A stretch of DNA of 64,000 bases, from contig WUJK01000012.1 of the NCBI GenBank assembly GCA_011317545.1, forward strand, positions 1,005,001-1,069,000, given 5' to 3'. The notes beneath the pieces were generated by a model, which searched no databases, was not told the DNA's origin, and worked only from the letters and a program-made list of their open reading frames with translations. Made by a program: the position numbers and the translations under genes. This document shows positions 1 through 11,702 of the stretch, in pieces; positions within the stretch are counted from its first letter, which is position 1, and each line of letters opens with the position of its first letter. The stretch is from Coniella vitis. Its lineage: Eukaryota > Ascomycota > Sordariomycetes > Diaporthales > Schizoparmaceae.

Positions 1-249
1 TTAGCTTTATTAATAGTATAAATATTATTATTCGCTCTAAGTAAATTAGTACGGCTTTTACCGTTATACCTACCGCTACCGCCCCCGCTATTATTATAAG
101 CTTTATAGCTACTCCTATAATAGTAATACCCGTAGTTATAATTATAGCTACTCCTACCGCGCCTACCGCTATTCCTATTATTACTATCCTCGCCCCTACC
201 GCTACCTAGCTTAATAAAGCTATTAATAAGCTTATTTAGAGTATTATCG

Positions 250-1010
250 CTATTAACCCGTAGCTCTAACCTTATATTACCCTCCCCGAGGGTATTATAG
301 ACGAATAATACCTACCCTATATTATAAGGGCTTTTAAAAACCCCCTCTCCCTTTACTTATACGGTATTAGTAAATAGCGCTTTTCCTGCTTTTTCGTAGC
401 TTATTAACTATTATAGCCGGCGCCCGTTATTTCCCTTATAGGACGAATAAAAAGGGTAAGAACTCCGGCTACTTTTATACCCCCCTTTATTAGACCGACG
501 AGATATATACCGCTATTATTATTATAGTTAACTATTCCCTCGCTTATAATACTTCTAACCCTAATATATATTACTCCTTCCCTATTCGCGCTTTCCCGTA
601 CTTATATACTCTAGATACTCTCCGCCCCTAGGCCCTTACCGCTCTTTTTATATATTATACCCGCGATTATCTATCTAAATTAGGTAAGATTTAGGCTAGC
701 TATAATAAGGTCCGATTATTAAATAATAAGTATATCCGTAATATATATACCTATTACTCCTTCCCTACTTATATCCTATTAACTTTATATTAATATTATA
801 ATTATAAGCTTATATACTATTAAGCGGTAGTACTAAAGGATATTACCGACCTATTAGTAAAGCTTATAAAGGGGGGTAATAAAGGTAAGGGCTTAATTAG
901 TATTAAAACGAAACGTAGTATTAACGATAACCCTTATTCTAATAAAACTAAGGAAAGTAATTCTAATAATAAGGAGAAGGTAAATAAGGATAAGTAGGTA
1001 GCTATATTAG
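250..1010 (+). pseudogene. Possible second RIP-damaged coding relic, opposite strand
   Basis: Beyond the chromodomain end of the minus-strand element, the plus strand has a frame with few stops. It ends in a Lys/Asn/Ser-rich segment (about 860-997) that looks like the basic C-terminus of a protein. Its family could not be recognised; a gag-like or other transposon protein is possible. Because RIP removes CpA and TpG it also distorts stop frequencies, so an open-looking frame here is weak evidence. Confidence 0.25.
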
Positions 1011-1089
1011 CGCGCGTTTTATATATAGTTTTTCTTTTTATCTATAATACTTAATTTCCCCGCTCTTTTTTTCTATAACTTTAAGCTAT

Positions 1090-4000
1090 TATAACTTATA
1101 ACGCTACCGTAATATTACTCGAATTCCTTAAAAGTAATTATATCTTTAAATTCGGATAATAGCTATTAATCTAGCTAGTTCTATCCGACCTACTTAATTA
1201 AGACTTCGTATTATAGTATTTCGTCCGTTTTCGTATAGCCTTTATACGGCTTATTATATACTCTAATAATACTTTCTACCTAATATTCGGGTTCTTTTCC
1301 CTCTTTAATTATAATAGGGTTAGGCCGGTATTCCCTTTATACTTATAATAGGAGTAGGTTTTATATAGCTCGAATTAGGAGATTTATATAGAAATAAGGG
1401 TAAATATCCGGCGGGATATCTAATTCTATTATATAAGGGCTAATAATATACGTTATAATATACTTCTCGTATAATTAAGCTAATTTCTTTAAAGGGCGAT
1501 CGGTAGTAATATTTTATAGGGAGAGCTAAACCTTATCGCCCTTAATAAGCCGCTTTATAATTACTTATAACTTATTCGTAGATTCTTCTATTCGTTATTA
1601 TATAATTACTATTATAGCTTAAGCGAAAATAATTACGTTTTTAAGCTATTAAACGAAGTTCTTAGCCTAAACTCTAAGTATTTACGCTAATAATATACTA
1701 TACTCTACCTATTCGATTAGATTTATATAATAACTATATAGGATAAAAAATAGGCTAAAGCTAATTATACTAATATCCCTATTATTAATAGCTAATTAAG
1801 CGCCGGGTAGGAGTATCGGCTAATCTAATTATATATATATAACGAACGCTCGGAGGTAGTTTATAACCTCTTAGTTTACCTTTTCTATAGCTCCGTTTAT
1901 CTATAAATAGAAAGTAGTACTTAAGCGCTACTTTATCTTTATAAGCTTATATAATTAATATTAAAACCCTTCTATTTAATTTAAGCCTTAATTACTAATT
2001 ATTACCTTAGGGAAACTATAGAACCGTTAATAATAGTATAAGAACCGCTCTATATATACTTCCGCGCTTATATTATATATAGCTTTAAGTATAATAGTTT
2101 TCGTTAATCGGTTTATAATTACTATTAAGTAAACTTCTCTTATATCGTCCTTATAGGGGAGGTCGATTATAAAGTCTATAGATAACTCGCTTTATACCCG
2201 CTTAGGTATTAATAGGGGCTTAAGAAGGCCCTTCCTTTAATATCTTTATACTATCTTACGTTTATAAATATTATAATTTCGTATAAATCGCCGAATATTA
2301 TAATATATACCTAGCTAAAAATAGCCCCTTATTATTATTATAATAGTAATATCCCTTCCTAAATAGCTAGATAAGGTGGAATTATAGATACTTTATATTA
2401 GTTTAATATATAGGGGTTCCTAATCCGGTAACTAAAGCTATTCGTAAAACCTAAATAATCCTTTCTTATCGATCGAATACTCCGCTATAAATATCTTAAT
2501 AAGCTTACCTTTAAATATCTATAAGTAAGGGGGAAAAGAGTATTTACCCCTACGGATTATACCTATAAGCTAAGAGTATACCTTATTATATAAGGTAGCG
2601 TTATCCTATAAGCGTTAGAGCTCCTCTTATATAAAAACCTTATTACCTATTAGTAATAGCTTATTATATATTATAACTTAGCTTATCTTTATCGATAATA
2701 AAAGCTAGATTTACCTACCGGTAAAGCGTTTATTAGATATATTATATAATATATCCTACTCCCTCCTTAAAAGGGTATCTAAATACTTACTAGCTACTCC
2801 TATATAATAAACTAAGTAATATCGAAAATAAGTTATTATCTCGGATTAATAGACCTACCTTTCGGTAAAACGCTATAATATTATAAAATATTCGAGGTTC
2901 TTATAATTTAAATAAATCGTAAATAATAATATAATACCCCTAAGCTTTATATCCTATACTTTTAAGTAATTAATAATAGCTAATAGTTCTTTATTATAGA
3001 TTTTATAATTATACTCTATAGGGTTTAAATAATATAAGTAATATATTACCGGGCGGAGGATATTATACTTATCCCTTTAAAAGAGGTAGCCGCTTAACGA
3101 ATAGCTAGAATAATCCGCCTTTAGTATTATCTCTTTATCCGGATCTTATTAGGTAAATATAGGCTTATTAATAAAGAAATACTTTAGCTATTCGAATATA
3201 GCTTCTTCCTATTCCCCGAACCTAAATAGAACCCCCTTCTTAGTTAAGGCTAGGAAGGGCCCTATAATTTCGGAATAATTAGTAATAAACTAACGATAGA
3301 AGTTTATAAATTCTAAGAAGCTACGGATTCCCTTAACTATCTTCGGAGCCTCTTAATTATATATAGCGTATATCTTCTCGGGGTTTATATAAATCCCTAC
3401 CCTTACTTCGATAATAAAGCCTAGGTATTTCGTTTCGGTTATACCGAATTCGTATTTAGCGATATCTAAATTTAAACCTATTACTTCGAGAATATATAAT
3501 ATTAGCTTTACTTTTACTTAGTAGTCTTTAGTTATACCGTTAGTATATATTAGAATATTATCGATATAAGCTAAATAGAAGATATTTAGGTAGGGGTATA
3601 GAGTATTATTAATATAATATTAGAATATTATAAGAGCGCTTATAAATCCGAATAGGGTTATTAGCTATTCGAAGAAGCTATACCTTATATAAAAGGCGGT
3701 TTTTTACTTATCTCCTTCCTTAATATAAAGCTTATAAAACGCTATTTATATATCGAGCTTAGTAAAATATTTAGTATTTATAATATTAGATAGGGTTTCT
3801 TTAATAAAGGGGAATAAGTAATAATTAGCTTCCGAAATAGTATTAAATATATAATAATTTATATAAAAACGGAGGCTACCCCTTAATTTCTTAATAAAGA
3901 TTATAAAAGCTCCTATTAAAGAGCTATTAGCTCTAATATAGCTTATATCGAATAGCTCGGTAAAAGTCTTCCTTAATATAATAAGTTCTTCTCTAGATAT

Positions 4001-4990
4001 CCCGTATAACGGGCCCTATAGGGCGTTTATAATAAACCTATCCGCCTTCTTATATAGCCGAATCTTATAATCCGCTCCCTTTTTATATAGCGGTAGTACG
4101 GAAGCTATATCCTTATTAAAGAGGTTCCGGAACTCGTAATACTCTAAGGGGAGTTTCTTATTAACCGAGGATTCTACTTTCGGTAATAAGGCCTTAATAA
4201 TATCGGCTATTATAATATTAAAAAACGCTACCTAAGTAATACTTAAGCGTTTTATATACCGAACTTTGCTTTAAATAGTAAGGGTATTAATAAATATATA
4301 ATTAAAGTTCTTAAGGCTATATCCTTGTTTTTAAACCTCTAATCCTCCTATTTATCTAATACTTAGGCGGTACTTATAAGCTATATATATTACCCTTTCT
4401 CTTTTTACCTAAGGTTTTCCTAAAATAAGGTTATACTAAAAACGGGGGATTATATAAGCCTAAATACGATATAAATATCCGTTTAGGTTTATATTAAGGT
4501 AGGTTATATAGCGGATAATAGGCTATTTATATAATATTCTCTCCTTTAATAATTAATAAAGGGTTTTAGGCGGAATAGGTATATACGGAAGTCTTAACTT
4601 ATATATAAGCGTTTTACTTATAGTAGAATAATAATTATAGCTAGAATTAATAAGTATTAGGATAAATAGAATTAAATTATAGAATAAGTCTATTATAAAA
4701 TAGTTTCTATTTATCTAACGCTTTACTTCTTATAAGTTAAAGTTAAAACCTATAAGCTCCTATATACGATTCTATATAAGAGTAGCTAGTTTTCCTCCTA
4801 TTCCTCGGTAGTATTATTAAGGTCGATAAGGTTAATATTAGTAATATTAATATCCGTCTCCTATATAGCTCCTAAGCTAATAAGCGGGTATATAGGTAGG
4901 AAGGGATAATAAGCGATTCTATAGTTCGAATATTTATACTTATAATAAAGTCCCTACTCTTTCCTATATTTAATCTTCGCTTAATTAACT
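1090..4990 (-). pseudogene. Degenerate Ty3/gypsy chromovirus gag-pol
   Basis: Read on the minus strand the domain order is that of a chromovirus. A CX2CX4HX4C gag zinc knuckle lies at 4906-4947, with its Cys and His positions now Tyr codons. A protease-like segment lies near 4634-4653, reading INSS where the family has D-S/T-G. Reverse transcriptase is at 3540-3660, reading LFGFISA and then YIDNILIY (YIDN at 3557-3568). RNase H is near 3060-3140. The integrase zinc-binding CxxC at about 2263-2277 is also changed to Tyr, and the catalytic-core start (SELSIDFIIDLP) is near 2150-2215. A C-terminal chromodomain remnant lies at about 1140-1330. Stops fall where the family has Gln or Trp, as RIP predicts. 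The element is not functional. Domain names rest on motif recognition, not on a search. Confidence 0.82.
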
Positions 4991-7185
4991 TACCTTATAT
5001 ACTATTTATTAGCTTATAGAGCGTTAATACTAGTTATAGCTATATCCCTATCGGGATCTATATAAAGGTTTTACGGTTTTTATTTATTTCCTCCCGCTTA
5101 TTAGGTTATCTTAAAGCGTTATATTATAGCTCCGGATAAATAGCTTAAAGGTAAAGTATAGCTATTATTTCGGATAACGATATAGCTTTCTAGCTTAACC
5201 GAGATATAGAACGCTTTCTTTACCTAATCGTTATATATCGACGGTATTTTTATACTAATAAGCTATATATATAATATACTATTAATAGCGCCCTTTAGGT
5301 ATATTAATTTAGCTAAATCCGGCTATTCTATATTATTAGAGTTTATTAGTAACTTTTCCTATTAAGAGAAGAAGTTAGGGAAGGGTTAGCTTTTCTTTTA
5401 AGTAAAACTCCTAAGCCTTTAAAAAATAGCGATAATATAGTTCTTATTATAATATTAGTAGTAGAGCTATTATAGGAATAAGGAGGGTTTCTAAAGGCTA
5501 TACTCTCCTCCTATAATATAATAGCTCCTTATTATAACCTTTATATCTCCCTTTAGGTATTTATAGATTTCTTAGAACTTATCTATATAATTTCCGATAA
5601 AGCAGGTATCTCGAACGAGTTTATACCTTATAATATACTTCTAAGCTAGGAATTAAGTATATATACCCTTAAAGTTCGCTATCTAAAAAAGGGGCTTATA
5701 TTTAGGTACGATTATACTCTCTAGGGCCTTATTTATATCGATATCGGCGTCTTTTATATCTTAGGAGGTAAGGGTATAGGTATCTTCTAGTTTATTAGGT
5801 ATCGGGTTAGAATATTCGGTCGCTAGGTTATTAATACTTATTAGTAGCTCCTATAATAGTAGGCTATAAGATTATTCGATTTTCGTAAGTTATATTATAA
5901 ACGCTTCTAGGTTTCGTATACTATCTTCGTACTATTATTATATTACTCCTTTAATAATATACCGCTATTCTTTTATTATTTAAATAACTATTTATTATAT
6001 AATTATTATTATATTATTATTATCGTTATTCGCTTAAGTAAAGAGTTACCCGAATTATTCGTTATAGGGGTATAATATCCTAAGGCTATATACTAAATAA
6101 ATATATAAATACCGTTAGATATATAAGGTAGGTAGGAAAGAAGTTAGTTAAATATAAACGGGTATCGAGAGAGCGTTTATAGTTTCGATCCTAATTTCTA
6201 TTATTAACTAACTTAAGGAGAGAAGTAAAGGTAATATCTATATAGCGGTATAAGAGCTACTCTTAAATAGCTCTTATATTTAGAATCTACCTATAGATAG
6301 AGTTTTCTATAGGTCTACCGTCGATACGGGTCCTATTACCGATAATCTTTTATATAGCTTATAAGCTGCTCGGAAGACGCTCTTATTTTAGCGCTTATAT
6401 AATACTAGTCTCTAAACGAGAAAGGAATATATTAACTAAGGCTTTATACCCTAATATACCGAGGCCGTATATTTACCCGTAGGCTTATAATATAAAGTCT
6501 TTAGGGTTTATATCGGATTAAATACCTTTTTACTAATAATAGGCCCTAAGCGTAGTATATTATACCGGAAAGGTAATAGAATCCGTATATTTTACCTAAT
6601 ATTTAAAGTCCTCTAAAGCTATCGTAAGAAGAGTAGGTCCTTACGGCTTAGATAGTCGATTTACGCCGTTATTAGGGATTAAAGATATTAAATAAAAGTA
6701 ATTTTAACTAGTAAGCTTATACGTTTACTTAGGAAAAGGAGATTCTAGCCGTTTAGCTCGTATCCGGGCTTATAACTAAGAAAATAAAGTATATATAAAG
6801 CTTAGTTATTAGCTAAAACAGGCGAAACAAAAGAGAGGTTAAAAGAGTATATATATTCTTTTTTTCTAGCTGTAAAAAAGAGCTATTATTCGAATATTTG
6901 AGTATCGCCGAAGTCATTGTTCTGCTTATGTAAAACCCATTGTCAGGCTGACATAATGGCTTTCGGGTTAGGGTTGAATGCCACTTTCACAGAAAGTGAT
7001 GCACTTCGTACGAGTCGTACTCCCTTTTACTTAGACATCATCATCATTCAAGCAATATAGGAATCATCCTCCAGCTATATACGTAAGTACAAAGCCCATC
7101 CAACACTCGAAAAACATTCTAGAGCCTGTATCGCGGTAGATATTTGCCAAAGCTGGGTGGCTATGGCCAAATGGCCCACTCACGC

Positions 7186-7494
7186 TCAGCCTTGGAACAA
7201 TGCCTCTGTTGTCCAAGATTGAACCTTGGGGAACCACCAAAATTTCCATTCACTTGCAACATCTTTAAAGCCTGAGGACTCTAGTTCTTGGGACACACCT
7301 CTTCTCCAGGCGGTTCGTTCGATTTTATTGAGCAGTCTGTCAAACCAATAAGCGGCTGGCGACCACAATCTCCCGGTGTTTGCAAAGGACTCACCAAAGC
7401 GTGAGGCGATATGCCTTCTTGGTCCGGCACTATATGCGTGGGGGTTAAGTACCGCCTTCGACGCAGAGGCATAGGCACGCGTTCTATCAGCCAC
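7186..7494 (-). CDS. Hypothetical small ORF or gene fragment beside the RIP border
   Basis: A 102-codon frame begins MADRTRAYASASKAV and contains an aromatic- and Arg-rich middle (SPAAYWFDRLLNKIERTAWRR). It is not recognised. Base composition is normal, unlike the adjacent RIP block 300 bases away. It could be a small gene, the surviving end of a gene cut by the retroelement, or chance. The codons look more protein-like than most frames of this size here, but there is no homology support. Confidence 0.28.
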   Translation of the reverse strand: MADRTRAYASASKAVLNPHAYSAGPRRHIASRFGESFANTGRLWSPAAYWFDRLLNKIERTAWRRGVSQELESSGFKDVASEWKFWWFPKVQSWTTEALFQG

Positions 7495-8017
7495 AACTTA
7501 GCTACTTATTAGATGATTGGATATTATGGTTGGTCGTTAAGAGGGAAAGAGAGAAAAAGTAGTAGAAGAAGAATAAAAGACAAAAAAAAAAGAAAACACT
7601 CAAGATTCATACCATTCCATCCCCGCTCGATAAATATAGGTAAACAATAATGCATCAATCATATCAACAGAGCCGTCATTTCAGAATAGACTTAACGACA
7701 ACAACGCAACGCTCATGCTCCCCCATACAACAGACCAGTCGGGTATTAATGAAATGATGAAAATGCACCACCACCTTGTGGCATCTTTTGCTCACTCTCT
7801 GTCCCGTTTACCATCGTATACCTCTACCATCCATTCCTGTGTCCAGTCTTCTCGTCTCGTGGACTTTCAGCCATGGCTTCACCGCTGCAATGCATGGCTT
7901 CATCTGGCTCCTGTCCCATTCAGGAACGTGCGATGTGAGCCTCCTCTTCACCATCGAACCACAGCCATCTTTGACGCCTCTTTCTCCTTCACCGTCACGA
8001 CATGCTTTGCAGCGCAC
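7495..8017. other. Gene-free stretch 3' of the large Ala/Ser-rich gene
   Basis: Contains a purine-rich tract (about 7540-7600, GAGAAAAAGTAG-type) and then T/C-rich sequence. It is probably the 3' UTR and terminator region of the minus-strand gene that ends at 8018. No RNA gene or repeat was seen. Confidence 0.5.
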
Positions 8018-11000
8018 TCAAAGCTCATCTTTGACGCTCTGTGTAGCGTGCTTGACTACTTCAGTGGCGTCCGACGCTAGGCTAGAGCCCGTTGCTGAAG
8101 CAGCACTCGCGAAATCGCCTACAGAAGAAGCAGCTACAGAATACGCACCAGCGAGGCGCGAGTAGACACTTTCACTAAATGTAGGTTCCTTGCCAACAAG
8201 CAACTCTGACAAGATGCTGCTGACGATAACGTACTGCTCAGCAGCCTTTTCGGATGCGGCAGCAGCATAACTCTCTGCCGCATCAGTAACAACCGCGGCA
8301 TTGCTACTGACGACGCTCGTAACAGCTTCAGCGCCGCTACCGACAATGTCGGTTGCAGATACAATATAGTCACCAGCAGCGGTATAGAAGCTCGAGTACC
8401 AGGCAGTTGGGGTTGGCTGACCATAGATGCGCGCGCTAAGCTCGTCGAGTACGGCATTCCAGCTCTCGGAAGCATATGTGCCCGCCACACCGGCTGCCGA
8501 CGCAATATTATCGTAACCGGCTCCTGCAACAGATGAAGCGGACTCACTGGCTACCGACGCAGCTGATGAGACGCTTCCAGCCAAGTCTGTCGGCGTGGGT
8601 GTTGCAGTCACGGAGCTCAAGGCGCTCGAGGCAGCGGCCAAAAACTCTGAATAGCGCACTTGTGCCAGACCGAGGCCAGCATAGTAGTTGTGCTGCGCAT
8701 TTTGAAGTAGAGCCTCAGCATTCACCGCTGCAGCAGCAGTAACTGCAGACAGAGATTCGCCTGCGACAGAAGCTATGGACGACGCCGAACCAGAGAGATC
8801 GGTAGGAGTTGGAGTGGCAAGACCAATGGCGACCTTGGCACTCTCATATTGCTCTTGAGCCCACGCCTGGCCTTCGCTCAAGCGCTGAGCAGCAATAGAC
8901 TCGACGCGATCCCACCCTGCAAAAGTAGGCAACGAAGGCAGAATATTGGTCGTAGGCGTTGAAGTTGAAAAAACACCGGTTGCTGCACCAATGGCGGCAT
9001 CAAGGCGTGAACTTGCCGCAGCAACGGCATTACCATAGGCAGAGCTGACCGATGACAACAATTCCTCATGCGCAGGCTTGGGCGTGCCCGAAATCTGTGC
9101 CGATGCGAGGGACAGTGCCTGGGAATATCGCTCCCCAGCTGCGGACATGGCCGCTGAATACGCTGATGAAGCAGCCGAAGTAATTGTAGCCGGAACATCT
9201 GACTGCAATGCAGCAATGACACTGCCGATAGCCTCAAAGCTGTTGTCATCGTTCTCATCATCGAGAATTGGCTGGCGGCTAGGCACCGACTGCGCTGCAG
9301 CTCCCAAAAAGGCCGATCTCACAGAAGCAACAGTCTCTGAACTGTGTGGCTCCTCGTCGAAGTGGTGTACATTATCAACATCATCATCAGCAGCAGCAGG
9401 AGTTTGGCCCTCCAAGAGAGCTTCTCCTTCATCAAGAGGAGAGTCCACATGGACAGGAGTCACGTTTTCGTCGCTAGATTCGGGAATCTCATCAACTGGC
9501 AGCTGGACGGGAGCCGGGTCAGCAGATTTAGTTGTTTCGGGGGTTTGCTTGATTAAGTCTGGCGTCTGCTCCAAGGCAATCGTCGATGCGAGATCGGGAA
9601 TGTCTGAGGCTTCCCCGGGATTCTGGCCTGGTGCAACAGAAGATAACAAGCCCGCGTCTTCGCTAATGATCGTTTCGGTAACTGGAATCTCGGTTCTGGC
9701 CTCAACTCTTGGTTTGAGCTCAGGTTCAACCTTGGTCTTAGCCTCTTCGAATGTGCGAGATGTGGACTCTGGGTCAAAATTGTCGGAGTCGTCTTGGACT
9801 GCGAGCTTCCATCCTGCGACTTGCTTGAGGACACTGAGCTCCTGGGCTGCGTTTTGGGCGATACGCATAGCTTGACCTTCGACAGCTCGGCCCTCGTCTT
9901 CCGCAGCTTGCAAGCCTGGGTGGGAGGTAATAGCCTCCTTAAGTTCATCCTCCCACTCATTAAACCGGTCTTTGAGCTGGTGATATTTGGCCCAATCTTT
10001 ATACGTAACTCCGTCCATCCAAGCCCATTTCATGCCAATCTTTTGCAAGGCTAGGTCGCGAATGCTTTCCAGGATCTTGAAGTGGTGCGTGGCAACTGCG
10101 GTGATAGTTGCCTGAAGTTCCGTCTCATAGTTTTCTGCCCAATTTCGCACATCTTGAGACTTTTCTTTGATTACCAGACCTGCCTTTCGCACTGCAGCAT
10201 TGATCTGCTCCAAAGCGTTTTCAGGGTCATCTGTGTCTGAGTTCGAGTCCTTGATGATCTTCCTAATTTCGTCTTTGAGAATATGCACCTGGGCATCGAC
10301 AGACTCTTCCAGTTGTTTTACAAGCAAATGACCATTTTGGTGAGCTTCCACATCGATCATGTGCTTGGATATTTCAGCGATGCGGTCTTCAATCTCGGCC
10401 CTTCCTTCGTCTAGAGCACGAGCATATTTCTCTTGCCAAGCTTTCAAATCGTCGGCAACAGTTTCTTCGGTCGTCTTTTGTCCATTCGTCTCATCTGTCA
10501 GGATTTCTTCGTCCTTGAACTTGGCAGCCAAAGACTCAGTGTGAACGACAGCATCTTCAGAGCTTGCAGGAGCAGCATCAGAGGAGCTTGGCTCGATAGA
10601 TGACGACGCTGCGGCAGAGGTAGTAGCTGGAGTTGCAGTGGCAGAAATAGTAGTCGACGTCAGCTCTGTGATTGTTGAGGCAGCCTTTACAGCAGCACTG
10701 TTCCACAAAGTGTCAGCTTCATTGCAACGAGGGCTTATCCGATATTGACGTACGTGGTCAGGGAATCAGTTGCCTTGAGAGTATTGTTGACATTATATTT
10801 TCCAAGTCTTTGGCCAATCTTGACCAGCTGGGGCTCGACATTCTCGGTGTAGACGAAGCGAAGATGAGGCCAGACTGTGCTGTCGAGGAAGAAGTAGGTC
10901 TTGTTCCAGGCCCAGGCGGCCGAGGGGATAGCAGCCTCGGTGGCAAAAACAGACGCAGTCGAGTATCCTCGTTGCACATAAGGCTCGACAAAGGCATAGC

Positions 11001-11702
11001 TCGGTACGAGCAAGTCATTGTACGTCTGTTGAGCGTTGGATTTTGCGATCTCATAATATGGAGTGACAGCGACAACGACTTGGTCGACATGTGGAGCCAG
11101 GCTCTGATCGTACTTTGCCTTGGCTAGGAGTTGATACTTTGTCAATCCCGGCTGGACATTTTTCTCCCACTGAGTCTGGCCGAACGCTTGAGCCTGGGCG
11201 ATACGCGGACCGCCATACTTGGTTGCGTACCCCCACGAAGGGGTCAGAACCCTCTGATCAACTGTGTCATAATACGGCCTCGCAACCTCGACATAAGGAG
11301 CTGCGTAGGTGTTGTAATATGGTTCTAAATGGGGTGCGACGGCATGCTTGAGTTGGAAGTATGGCTTGCAGATTCGAGGTGAGGCCTCGGTACATTGCTC
11401 GAGAGTCGCAGGACAACGGAAGAGCACGGAAATGATCGAGTACCAGGTCAAGAGCCTAGATTGAAAGGATACAGAAGGTCAGCACCATGCTGTCTATACA
11501 GAGTAAAGTACTAAAACACAACGCAGAGTAACGAGACCCAAGTTTACCTAGCAAGTATGCCGAAACTCCAAGAAAGAAAGCTTCGCTGCTGCTGCTGCTT
11601 GGGCGACGTTTTCCTCTTGGGACTTGTCGCATGGCCATTAATGGATATAACAGTGCCATTGGCCTTGGGCGAGCCATCTATGACTCCATTCGCTTTCTCC
11701 AT
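8018..11702 (-). CDS. Large membrane-anchored Ala/Ser-rich protein (fungal family often labelled 'transcription factor hoxa13')
   Basis: Three exons: 11702-11548, 11455-10754 and 10697-8018. The introns are 92 and 56 bases and the product is 1,178 aa, closing in frame. The N-terminus (MEKANGVIDG) is followed by one hydrophobic segment, from LSWSFGILAR into LLTWYSIISVLF (residues about 41-65), a likely signal anchor. Residues about 66-285 form a Tyr/Pro-rich conserved domain with repeated PYY/PYV words (HLEPYYNTYAAPYVEVARPYYD). Next comes an acidic, coiled-coil-like part (about 365-600), then a long region of degenerate Ala/Ser repeats with TPTPTDL words. From memory, close fungal relatives carry a 'hoxa13' label, but I see no homeodomain, so that name looks wrong. 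The role is unknown; the anchor suggests the ER or another membrane. An upstream in-frame ATG at 11735 would add 11 residues. Confidence 0.85.

Larger units (their letters stand above)
1..6880. mobile_element. RIP-mutated, AT-rich retroelement block
   Basis: About 6.9 kb with no open frame of even 60 codons, made of TA-rich words. CpA and TpG are nearly absent (only a few TpG, for example near 387, 2377, 4266 and 4322), while CpG, CpC and CpT remain common. This is the product expected from repeat-induced point mutation, which converts CpA to TpA on both strands. Degenerate Ty3/gypsy protein motifs are still readable on the minus strand between about 1,090 and 4,990. The border with normal sequence is sharp, near 6,840-6,900. 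LTR ends and target-site duplications could not be recognised. The left end of the element may lie outside the window. Confidence 0.9.

Noticed and set aside
6955..6980. GGGTTAGGGTT, telomere-like
   Set aside because: Under two repeat units; a single occurrence beside the RIP block is not a telomeric array.
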